This document shows, one piece after another, positions 1-6,511 of a stretch of DNA of 6,703 nt (position 1 is its first letter; the number at the start of each line of letters is the position of its first letter). Position numbers and translations under genes: made by a program. The notes beneath the pieces were generated by a model that was given only the letters and a program-made list of their open reading frames with translations, searched no databases and was not told where the DNA came from. This DNA is from an uncultured beta proteobacterium (GTDB taxonomy: Bacteria; Pseudomonadota; Gammaproteobacteria; Burkholderiales; SG8-39). The DNA is taken from positions 1-6,703 of the forward strand of contig CAIPUP010000125.1 in the NCBI GenBank assembly GCA_903868285.1. Direction: 5' to 3'.

Positions 1-374
1 CGCTCGGCCAGCGCCTGGGCGAACAACTCGACATCACCTTGCACCGGAATGCCGCGCGCAATCGCATCGTTCACCAGCGCCTGCTGGCGCGACACGCCGG
101 GACTGATTGCCACCAGATCCACATCCACCAGCAACGACGCAACGAATCTGCCTGCATGCAGTGGCGCTTGCGGCAGCAAGGCGCGCAAGTCCTGCACCCC
201 GGGTGGCTGGCTACGGCTGTCGGCCACGCTCACCTGGGCACCCCGCGCATGCAGCCAGCGCACCAGCGACAGGCCGGTCTCACCCAGGCCGAGCACCAGC
301 GCGCGCTTGCCCTGCCAGCGCGAGGCAGCGGCATGGGCGGTAACGGTGGTCGACAGATTGGCATTGGATGACAT
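1..374 (-). CDS. murD: MurD, UDP-N-acetylmuramoyl-L-alanine:D-glutamate ligase (5' part, runs off left edge)
   Basis: MurD is the cytoplasmic ATP-dependent ligase that adds D-glutamate to UDP-MurNAc-L-Ala. Only the first 124 codons are present, covering the N-terminal Rossmann-like UDP-binding domain. Visible signatures are the nucleotide-binding loop LGLGETGLS at about residues 28-36, ISPGVS at about 90-95 and GDVELF at 113-118, all in the order seen in E. coli MurD. The ATP-binding GTNGKS-type loop would lie beyond the window. The ATG at 374-372 is the only plausible start: the mraY stop TAA (398-396) lies in this same frame 21 bases upstream, with no ATG, GTG or TTG between. The Shine-Dalgarno is weak (an ACGAG-like stretch, then a run of six C just before ATG). 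The N-terminus is about 15 residues longer than in E. coli. Family identity is firm, and position directly after mraY is the normal dcw order. Confidence 0.95.
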   Translation of the reverse strand, partial: MSSNANLSTTVTAHAAASRWQGKRALVLGLGETGLSLVRWLHARGAQVSVADSRSQPPGVQDLRALLPQAPLHAGRFVASLLVDVDLVAISPGVSRQQALVNDAIARGIPVQGDVELFAQALAE

Positions 375-395
375 GGGGGGCTTGGCTCGGCTCGT

Positions 396-1565
396 TTAGC
401 GCAGCTTCAGCGTCGACAGGCCGAACAGCACCAGCATCATGCTGATGATCCAGAAACGCACCACCACCTGGGTTTCGGTCCAGCCACTTTCCTCGAAGTG
501 GTGATGCAGCGGCGCCATGCGCAGAATGCGTCGACCAGTGCCATAGCGGCGCTTGGTGTATTTGAACCAGCCCACCTGCAGCATCACCGAGAGCGTCTCC
601 ACCACGAAGATGCCACCCATGATGAACAGCACGATCTCCTGACGCGTGATCACGGCCACCGTGCCCAGCGCCGCACCGATAGCCAGCGCGCCGACATCGC
701 CCATGAACACTTCGGCCGGATAGGCGTTGAACCACAGAAAGCCAAGGCCGGCCCCGGCCAGCGCACCGCAGAACACCGTCAACTCGCCAGCACCGGGGAT
801 GTAGGGAAACAACAGGTACTTCGAATACACCGCATTGCCAACGACATAGGCAAAGATGCCCAATGCGCTACCCACCATCACCGCCGGCATGATGGCCAGG
901 CCATCCAGACCGTCGGTCAGATTGACCGCATTCGAGGTGCCGACAATCACAAAATAAGTCAGCAGGATGAAGCCCCACACACCGAGCGGATAGGCCATGT
1001 TCTTGAAAAACGGCACCATCAGGTCGGCCTGTGCCGGAAGATCAAGTGGCAGGCCGCTGGCCAGCCAGTCGGTGAACAGGCTGAACAGTTTTTCACTGGT
1101 CGGCACCGAGACTGCGAAGGCCAGATACAGCGCCGCCATCAGGCCGATGAGCGATTGCCAGAAGAACTTGGCACCGGCCGACAGACCTTTGGGATTGCGA
1201 TACACCACCTTGCGATAGTCATCCACCCAACCCACTGCACCGAAACCAAAGGTCACTACCAGCACCACCCACACGAAGCGATTTTCCAGATCAGCCCACA
1301 GCAGCGTCGACACCAGCATCGACAACAGCACCAGCGCTCCACCCATGGTCGGTGTGCCAGCCTTGCTCAGATGCGATTGCGGGCCATCATCACGCACCGA
1401 CTGACCGATCTTGTAGGCCGTGAGCTTGCGGATCACCAGCGGCCCGGCCAGCATCGATATGGTCAGCGCGGTAAGACAGGCCAGCACCGCACGCAAGGTG
1501 ATATAGCCGAAGACATTAAAGGCCCGGATGTCCTTGGCCAGGTATTGCGCCAGTTCAAGCAGCAT
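396..1565 (-). CDS. mraY: MraY, phospho-N-acetylmuramoyl-pentapeptide transferase
   Basis: MraY is the integral inner-membrane enzyme that transfers phospho-MurNAc-pentapeptide from the UDP precursor to undecaprenyl phosphate, forming lipid I with release of UMP. The 389-residue product has about ten hydrophobic segments. It carries the family motifs in order: KAGTPTMGG (68-76), VDDYRK with the Asp pair (114-119), NAVNLTDGLDGLA (212-224), FMGDVGALA with the conserved Asp290 (287-295) and APLHHHFE (351-358). It is about 30 residues longer than E. coli MraY; extra sequence around residues 150-185 fits an enlarged loop as I recall from betaproteobacterial forms. The frame is open to 1637, but the ATG at 1565-1563 is preferred: it has AAGGAG six bases upstream and gives the usual MLLELAQ-type N-terminus. 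The start overlaps the end of murF by 11 bp, suggesting translational coupling. Confidence 0.98.
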   Translation of the reverse strand: MLLELAQYLAKDIRAFNVFGYITLRAVLACLTALTISMLAGPLVIRKLTAYKIGQSVRDDGPQSHLSKAGTPTMGGALVLLSMLVSTLLWADLENRFVWVVLVVTFGFGAVGWVDDYRKVVYRNPKGLSAGAKFFWQSLIGLMAALYLAFAVSVPTSEKLFSLFTDWLASGLPLDLPAQADLMVPFFKNMAYPLGVWGFILLTYFVIVGTSNAVNLTDGLDGLAIMPAVMVGSALGIFAYVVGNAVYSKYLLFPYIPGAGELTVFCGALAGAGLGFLWFNAYPAEVFMGDVGALAIGAALGTVAVITRQEIVLFIMGGIFVVETLSVMLQVGWFKYTKRRYGTGRRILRMAPLHHHFEESGWTETQVVVRFWIISMMLVLFGLSTLKLR

Positions 1566-2979
1566 GCGCCACTCCTTGCAGTAACTGCGCAACCGCACGT
1601 TCCATGCGCATGAAGCGTGAACCCTTGACCAGCACACTCGCCGATTGACCGCTGCCGGCCAGCAAACCTAGACGCCGCAAAGCCAGCACACCGGCCGCAT
1701 CGGCATCCGCGGCATGCTCTGCACTGGCGCCAAACGCAACACCCGAACCAGCCGAGAGTGCACCAGCGGTAATCAGATAGTCGATGCCGCATTGCCTTGC
1801 GTAGGCGGCCGCTTCGGCATGAAACGCCGCGCCCTGCTGTCCGACCTCACCCATATCTCCCAGCAGCAGCAGACGGGGTGCCGGCAACGCTGCCAACACT
1901 TCGATCGCCGCGCGCACCGAATCCGGATTGGCGTTGTAGCTGTCATCGATCACGCTGCTGCCAAAGCGACCGACATGCCGCTGCAAGCGGCCGTTGGCAG
2001 GGCGAAACGCTGACAGGCCTTGTGCCACCGCTTGCAGACTGGCGCCGGCAGCCATGGCCGCCGCAGCGGCCGCAGCGGCATTGCGCAGATTGTGCTCACC
2101 CTCAATCGCCAGGCTGCAGCGCACACTGCCCGATGGCGTGACCAGCTCAATCTGCTGAGCGATCTCGGCAGGTGCGCCAGCCATGGCACCTGTTGCAGCA
2201 CCTGCAGACAGGCGTCGGGCATGAAACGGCTGCGCTGCACCAACGCCGAAACAGTGCTGCAAGGCGCCCGGTGCCTTGCGCTGCCACAGCGCGAGGTGCG
2301 CATCGTCGCCATTGAGCACCACCTGCGAGGCACCAGTCAGGGCATCGGCATGTTCCTCAGCCACTTCGGCCACCGACTGCATGAACTCCTGATGTTCGCG
2401 CTGGGCGTTATTGATCAACACGATGCCGGCCTGCGCCAGACGCGCCAGTCGGGCGGTTTCGCCACGATGGTTCATACCCAGTTCGATCACTGCGGCACGA
2501 TGTTTTGGCTGCAGCTTCAATAACGTCAGCGGCAGACCGATGTCATTGTTGAAATTGCCCTGCGTGGCCAGTACCGCATCATCACCATAGTGCGCACGCA
2601 GGATGGCAGCGATCATTTCCTTGACCGTGGTCTTGCCGTTGGAACCCACCACCAGGATCAGCGGCAGATCAAAGCGCCGCCGCCAATGGCGTGACAACTC
2701 GCCCAGGCCTTCACGCGTATCCGGCACCACCAGCTGTGACAGGGGCGCCGACCCGCTCGGTGCCGCCGCAACATGGCGCGCATCCACCATCGCTGCCACC
2801 GCGCCACTGGCTGCGACTTGCGGCAAATAGGCATGGCCGTCATGCCGCTCGCCACGCAGGGCGACAAACAGATCACCGGCATGGATGCTGCGACTGTCGG
2901 TAGACACGGCACTAAACGGCACATCGTCGCCAACCAAGGCGGCATCCAGCAACCGTGCGGCCTGCAGCAGTTGCATCAT
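1555..2979 (-). CDS. murF: MurF, UDP-N-acetylmuramoyl-tripeptide:D-alanyl-D-alanine ligase
   Basis: MurF is the cytoplasmic ATP-dependent ligase that adds the D-Ala-D-Ala dipeptide to UDP-MurNAc-tripeptide, the last cytoplasmic step in pentapeptide synthesis. The 474-residue product has the three Mur ligase domains. Visible motifs are STDSR (26-30) in the substrate-binding N-terminal domain, the ATP loop GSNGKTT (112-118), ELGMNHRGE (166-174), NAQREHQEF (191-199), GEHNLRNA (294-301), DDSYNANPDS (345-354), LGDMGEVG (373-380) and KGSR (452-455). Length is near the usual 450-460, with a small Ala/Gly-rich insertion at about 258-272 and an eight-Ala run at 301-308. Two adjacent ATGs occur at the start. 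The first (2979-2977) is chosen because CAGGAG lies eight bases upstream. It overlaps the murE stop as ATGA. The 3' end overlaps mraY. Confidence 0.98.
   Translation of the reverse strand: MMQLLQAARLLDAALVGDDVPFSAVSTDSRSIHAGDLFVALRGERHDGHAYLPQVAASGAVAAMVDARHVAAAPSGSAPLSQLVVPDTREGLGELSRHWRRRFDLPLILVVGSNGKTTVKEMIAAILRAHYGDDAVLATQGNFNNDIGLPLTLLKLQPKHRAAVIELGMNHRGETARLARLAQAGIVLINNAQREHQEFMQSVAEVAEEHADALTGASQVVLNGDDAHLALWQRKAPGALQHCFGVGAAQPFHARRLSAGAATGAMAGAPAEIAQQIELVTPSGSVRCSLAIEGEHNLRNAAAAAAAAMAAGASLQAVAQGLSAFRPANGRLQRHVGRFGSSVIDDSYNANPDSVRAAIEVLAALPAPRLLLLGDMGEVGQQGAAFHAEAAAYARQCGIDYLITAGALSAGSGVAFGASAEHAADADAAGVLALRRLGLLAGSGQSASVLVKGSRFMRMERAVAQLLQGVAHAA
1572..1577 (-). promoter_or_regulatory. 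Ribosome binding site of mraY
   Basis: AAGGAG on the minus strand, six bases before the ATG at 1565-1563. It lies inside the last codons of murF and settles the mraY start in favour of 1565 over the longer open frame that reaches 1637. Confidence 0.85.
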
Positions 2980-4697
2980 GCGTGAGGCTCCTGCGCGGAC
3001 TGGCCGCGCTGCTGCAAGGCGCGTTGCGCCTGTTCGAGATCGGAGAAAGGTGTGCGCACGCCTGCCACTTCCTGTGTGGTTTCGTGCCCCTTGCCGGCCA
3101 GCAGCAGCACATCACGCACACCGGCCTGCGCGATCAGCTGCTGTATCGCCAAGGCACGATCCACCTCGATCTGCAGTGCCGGATAGCCCGGTGGCACACC
3201 GTGCAGGATGTCGTCCAGGATCACCTGCGGCGCTTCGCTGCGCGGGTTGTCGCTGGTCAGCATGATGGCATCGGCCAGCTGTGCCGCCACCCCACCCATC
3301 AGCGCACGCTTACCCTGATCACGGTCACCGCCACAGCCAAACAGAACCTGTAATTTGCCGCCACGCGCTTTGGCCATTGCACGCAGTGCCTGCAAGGCCT
3401 GCTGCAGCGCATCCGGGGTGTGGGCGTAATCGACAATGACCATCGGCTGCGACACCGATGCGGTCGCTGCTGCGGTCGCTGCTGTTACCGGCGTTGCGCT
3501 TACCGGCTGCATCCGTCCCGGCACCGGCGGCAGCAATTCGATGCAGCGCACCGCCTGTCGCAGATCGATGCCCTGGGCCAGCAACACACCCAGCACACCC
3601 AGTAAGTTCTCGACGTTATGACGACCAATCATTCGACTTTGCACCAGCAGCGTGCGTCGCTGACCCGTGACTTCAATGCATTGCAACTGCAATGCCATAC
3701 CGCTGGCAGTGTGTCGAAGGTCACTGGCATGCAATTGCATCCAGCAGGCTGCACCAACGGCATCCTGAGATTTTCCGGCGTGCCCGGACCTTGCGGCAAG
3801 CTCGTCATGCAATTGATAGCCGATGATGCGCAGGGCTGAAGCAGCCTCACCCGCCAGCTCGGCAGCTAGCGCGCAACCCATCGCATCATTGAGATTGAGT
3901 ACCGCGGCTTGCAGCCCTGGCATGCCAAACAACCGGCGTTTCGCCTGTGCGTATTGCTGCATGTCGGCGTGATAGTCGAGGTGATCGCGCGACAGATTGG
4001 TAAACAGTGCCACGGCGATGCGGGTGCCGTTCAGCCGTCCCTGATCAAGGCCGATCGAGGAGGCCTCGACCGCCACGGCAGTCATTCCCTGTTTGCGAAA
4101 GTCATGCAGGCTGCGCTGCCACAGCACAGCCTCGGGGGTGGTGTTGGGGTTGGGCTGCAGTGCAGAAATCTGCGGCACAGCGCCACCCTCGGCACCCGCT
4201 GCCAGCGCTGGCACATGACCAATGCCAAGCGTGCCAACCAAGCCACAGCAACGACCCGCCAGTGCCAAGGCCTGGGCGATCCAGACGGCGCAGGAGGTTT
4301 TGCCATTGGTCCCGGTGACGGCGATAACGTCCGGCGCCCTATCGACCTCGATACCGGCCTGCGTAGCCCTTTGTTCGTACAAGCCCGCCGCCACCGGCCC
4401 GGCCAGCTGACGCAGGTCTTTAACGCCGATATTCGGCAGCCCTTGCACTACAGCCGGCGTCTGCGACCAGTCAAAGCTGTGCGCTTCCCACAGCACCGCT
4501 GCAGCACCCGCGCGCACGGCCTCGCTCAAATGGCGTCGACCATCATCACGCTCACCGGGATAGGCCAGGAACAACGCGCCCGGGGTGAGCTGCCGGCTAT
4601 CGCTGTGCACGCTGTGCGCGATCACGCCCTGCTCCCGCAGGTTTGCAAGCAATTGCGCAGCCCGCTGCGCATGCTTGACATGTTCGTTGCGTTGCAT
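2976..4697 (-). CDS. murE: MurE, UDP-N-acetylmuramoyl-L-alanyl-D-glutamate:meso-diaminopimelate ligase
   Basis: MurE is the cytoplasmic ATP-dependent ligase that adds meso-diaminopimelate to UDP-MurNAc-L-Ala-D-Glu. From the ATG at 4697 the product is 573 residues. Motifs are HSDSR (31-35), ATP loop VTGTNGKTS (127-135), NTTPE (185-189), EASSIGL (211-217), TNLSRDHLDYH (233-243), YAQAKRRLF with the expected carbamoylated Lys253 (249-257), GRHNVENLL (358-366), DYAHTPDAL (423-431), GCGGDRDQGKR (454-464), the meso-DAP signature SDNPR (482-486) and AGKGHET (534-540). It is about 80 residues longer than E. coli MurE (495), with extra sequence near 160-182, 296-320 and 398-415. The frame is open to 4784, but that part overlaps ftsI. 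A GTG at 4721-4719, eight bases after AAGAGAG, is a credible alternative start giving 581 residues. The ATG at 4697 has no clear Shine-Dalgarno. The stop overlaps the murF start. Confidence 0.97.
   Translation of the reverse strand: MQRNEHVKHAQRAAQLLANLREQGVIAHSVHSDSRQLTPGALFLAYPGERDDGRRHLSEAVRAGAAAVLWEAHSFDWSQTPAVVQGLPNIGVKDLRQLAGPVAAGLYEQRATQAGIEVDRAPDVIAVTGTNGKTSCAVWIAQALALAGRCCGLVGTLGIGHVPALAAGAEGGAVPQISALQPNPNTTPEAVLWQRSLHDFRKQGMTAVAVEASSIGLDQGRLNGTRIAVALFTNLSRDHLDYHADMQQYAQAKRRLFGMPGLQAAVLNLNDAMGCALAAELAGEAASALRIIGYQLHDELAARSGHAGKSQDAVGAACWMQLHASDLRHTASGMALQLQCIEVTGQRRTLLVQSRMIGRHNVENLLGVLGVLLAQGIDLRQAVRCIELLPPVPGRMQPVSATPVTAATAAATASVSQPMVIVDYAHTPDALQQALQALRAMAKARGGKLQVLFGCGGDRDQGKRALMGGVAAQLADAIMLTSDNPRSEAPQVILDDILHGVPPGYPALQIEVDRALAIQQLIAQAGVRDVLLLAGKGHETTQEVAGVRTPFSDLEQAQRALQQRGQSAQEPHA
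2988..2993 (-). promoter_or_regulatory. Ribosome binding site of murF
   Basis: CAGGAG on the minus strand, inside the 3' end of murE. It is eight bases before the first ATG (2979) and eleven before the second (2976), which favours the first start and an ATGA overlap with the murE stop. Confidence 0.75.
3460..3483. repeat. 12-bp perfect tandem duplication inside murE
   Basis: GCGGTCGCTGCT occurs twice in direct succession (3460-3471 and 3472-3483). A second imperfect pair follows immediately, with TTACCGGC starting at 3485 and recurring about 16 bases later. Being a multiple of three, the duplication keeps the murE frame. On the minus strand it encodes an Ala/Thr-rich linker between the GRMQ motif and DYAHTPDAL. 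Confidence 0.85.
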
Positions 4698-4722
4698 GGG
4701 CAGAGAGGTGTCGGCTTGCACA

Positions 4723-6456
4723 CTAGATGCTCTCTTGTACTTCTTCGCCCTCGGGCGGCATGATGATGGGCTTGTTCGGCGCATCCGGCACCACGCTCAA
4801 AAGCCGCAACGCACCGCCCATGATCTGCGAGAACACCGGTGCCGCCACCTCGCCACCGAAATACTTGCCGGCCGAGGGCTCATCGATCATCACGGCGATG
4901 ACCAGACGCGGATTGGAAACCGGCGCAAAGCCAACAAAAGAGGCGCGATATTTGCGCTCGGCGTAGCTGCCATTTTCCAGCTTGTGCGCAGTACCGGTCT
5001 TGCCGGCAACGCGATATCCCATGGTGCGCGCCTTGGGTGCGGTGCCACCTTCTGAAGCGGCCATCTCCAGCATGCGTCGCACCGCGCGCGCGGTCTGTGC
5101 CGACACCACCTGCTCGCCCCGCACCAATTCGCCATCACCGCGCACAAAGGACAGCGGCATCAACTCGCCGTCGCGGGCAAAGATGGTGTAGGCCCGTGCC
5201 AGCTGGATCAGCGATACCGACAGGCCATAGCCGTAGGACATCGTTACCTGTTCAATCGGACGCCAAGTCTTGGGAGGCTTGACCTTGCCGGCCACGGCAC
5301 CCGGAAACGGCACCTGCGGCATGATGCCAAAGCCCGATTTGTTGAGCATGTCCCACATCTCGCGTGGCTCCATGCCCAGGGCAATCTTGGCAGTACCGAT
5401 ATTGGAGGATTTCTGCAATACGCCCTCGACCGTCAATGCCCCATGCGGATGGGAGTCACTGATGGTGGCAGTACCGATGGTGAGCTTTCCGGGAGATGTC
5501 TGTATCACCGTATCGGGCTTGACGCGACCCAGCTCCAGCGCCATCGCCGCTGTGAAGGGCTTCATGGTCGAACCCGGCTCGAAGGTGTCGGTGAGTACGC
5601 GATTACGCAGCTGGGCACCCGCCAGGCGGCTACGGTTGTTCGGGTTGTAGGACGGCAGGTTGGCCAAGGCCAGCACCTCGCCGGTGTTGCTGTCGAGCAC
5701 CACCACCGCACCGGCCTTGGCACGATGCGCCTCGACTGCCGCCTTGAGCTGACCGAAGGCCAGGTTCTGGATCTTGGCGTCAATCGACAACATCAGGTCC
5801 TGCCCGTCCTCGGCCTGCTTGATGGCCTCGACGTCCTCGACGATGGCACCCGGCCGGTCACGAATCACCCGCCGGCTGCCCGCCTTGCCGACTAACTGCG
5901 ACTGATAGGCCAGCTCCATGCCCTCCTGACCCATGTCATCCGCGCCAGTGAAGCCAATGACATGCGCCATCACCTCCCCGCCCGGGTAATAGCGGCGAAA
6001 TTCGTTCTTGAGCTGCAGACCGGGTATGCGCAGACTGGCGACCTGCTCGGCCACATCCGGCGCCACCTGCCGGCGCAGATAAGTGAAGTTGGTGGTCGAG
6101 TCGGCCAGGCGGCGCTCGATGTCGCGCACCGGCATCTGCAACAGCGCCGACAAGCTCACCAGTTGCTGCGGCGTCATGGCCGCTTCGCCACTGATCACAC
6201 CCAGGGATTTGACCGGCGTGGACACGGCCAGCACCTCGCCATGCCGGTCGGTGATGCGACCGCGATTGGCGGTGATTTCCAGCGTGCGGCCATAGCGCGA
6301 CTCGCCCTTGGCCTGCAGGAAGTCGGTGTTCATGCCCTGCAAAAATATGGCGCGTCCGACCATGACCGCAAACAACAGACCGAACAAACCGATCAGCAGG
6401 CGCGAGCGCCACAGCGGCAGGGTCAGCGCGAGCACCGGGCTGGCAGTAAAGCTCAT
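4723..6456 (-). CDS. ftsI: FtsI (PBP3), septal peptidoglycan D,D-transpeptidase
   Basis: FtsI is the class B penicillin-binding protein that cross-links septal peptidoglycan as partner of FtsW in the divisome. The 577-residue product begins with a short cytoplasmic tail and one hydrophobic anchor at about 19-39, so the rest lies in the periplasm. Next comes the class B pedestal with NRGRITDRHGEVLA (64-77). The transpeptidase domain has EPGSTMKP with catalytic Ser296 and Lys299, SSN (350-352) and KTGT (486-489), at E. coli-like spacing. Length matches the family (E. coli 588). No cysteine is present in the translation. The ATG at 6456-6454 is the only available start: an in-frame TGA lies at 6483-6481 with no other start codon between, and GAGAGGG sits five bases upstream. 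The start lies in a tandem repeat after ftsL. murE follows 25 bp after the stop. Confidence 0.98.
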   Translation of the reverse strand: MSFTASPVLALTLPLWRSRLLIGLFGLLFAVMVGRAIFLQGMNTDFLQAKGESRYGRTLEITANRGRITDRHGEVLAVSTPVKSLGVISGEAAMTPQQLVSLSALLQMPVRDIERRLADSTTNFTYLRRQVAPDVAEQVASLRIPGLQLKNEFRRYYPGGEVMAHVIGFTGADDMGQEGMELAYQSQLVGKAGSRRVIRDRPGAIVEDVEAIKQAEDGQDLMLSIDAKIQNLAFGQLKAAVEAHRAKAGAVVVLDSNTGEVLALANLPSYNPNNRSRLAGAQLRNRVLTDTFEPGSTMKPFTAAMALELGRVKPDTVIQTSPGKLTIGTATISDSHPHGALTVEGVLQKSSNIGTAKIALGMEPREMWDMLNKSGFGIMPQVPFPGAVAGKVKPPKTWRPIEQVTMSYGYGLSVSLIQLARAYTIFARDGELMPLSFVRGDGELVRGEQVVSAQTARAVRRMLEMAASEGGTAPKARTMGYRVAGKTGTAHKLENGSYAERKYRASFVGFAPVSNPRLVIAVMIDEPSAGKYFGGEVAAPVFSQIMGGALRLLSVVPDAPNKPIIMPPEGEEVQESI

Positions 6457-6511
6457 TGCAGCCCTCTCATCGCAGCCCTCTCATTGCAGCCATCTCACGC
6501 AGGCCTTTCAT
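6453..6511 (-). other. Chain of two tiny reading frames linking ftsL stop to ftsI start
   Basis: Three successive ATGA overlaps are visible. The ftsL stop TGA (6510-6508) overlaps an ATG at 6511. That opens a 14-codon frame (MKGLREMAAMRGLR) ending at TGA 6469-6467, which overlaps an ATG at 6470. This second frame has five codons (MRGLQ) and ends at TGA 6455-6453, which overlaps the ftsI ATG at 6456. The first ATG lacks a clear Shine-Dalgarno; the second has GAGAGGG five bases upstream. Whether any of this is translated cannot be told from sequence. It may be a by-product of repeat units that contain ATGA. Confidence 0.3.
6462..6468 (-). promoter_or_regulatory. Ribosome binding site of ftsI, inside a tandem repeat
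   Basis: GAGAGGG on the minus strand, five bases before the ftsI ATG at 6456. An identical GAGAGGG lies one repeat unit upstream, before the ATG at 6470, so the initiation signal is duplicated. Confidence 0.65.

Noticed and set aside
375..395. Possible terminator between mraY and murD
   Set aside because: The spacer is only 21 bases, with no inverted repeat and no T-run on the coding strand.
280..735. Minus-strand open frame of 151 codons spanning the mraY end and murD start in another frame
   Set aside because: It overlaps two well-supported genes on the same strand in a different frame and resembles no known family.
498..1613. Plus-strand open frame of 371 codons opposite mraY
   Set aside because: It lies wholly antisense to a clear MraY. 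Its translation is dominated by His, Gln and Arg with no hydrophobic core or recognisable motif, as expected of a shadow frame in GC-rich DNA.
1566..1637. N-terminal extension of mraY up to 1637
   Set aside because: The extra 24 residues overlap murF, do not look like MraY, and the ATG at 1565 has a strong ribosome site.
2020..2523. Plus-strand open frame of 167 codons opposite murF
   Set aside because: It is a shadow of murF with no recognisable protein family or good start signal.
3909..4763. Plus-strand open frame of 284 codons opposite murE
   Set aside because: It is antisense to the conserved ATP loop and catalytic motifs of MurE, has a His/Arg/Gln-rich composition and no recognisable domain.
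4698..4784. N-terminal extension of murE up to 4784
   Set aside because: The extra residues are rich in Arg, Lys and Ser and are the end of ftsI read in another frame. At most the extension to GTG 4721 is plausible.
5443..5895. Plus-strand open frame of 150 codons opposite ftsI
   Set aside because: It is antisense to the FtsI transpeptidase region and looks like a mirror of conserved codons; no motif was recognised.
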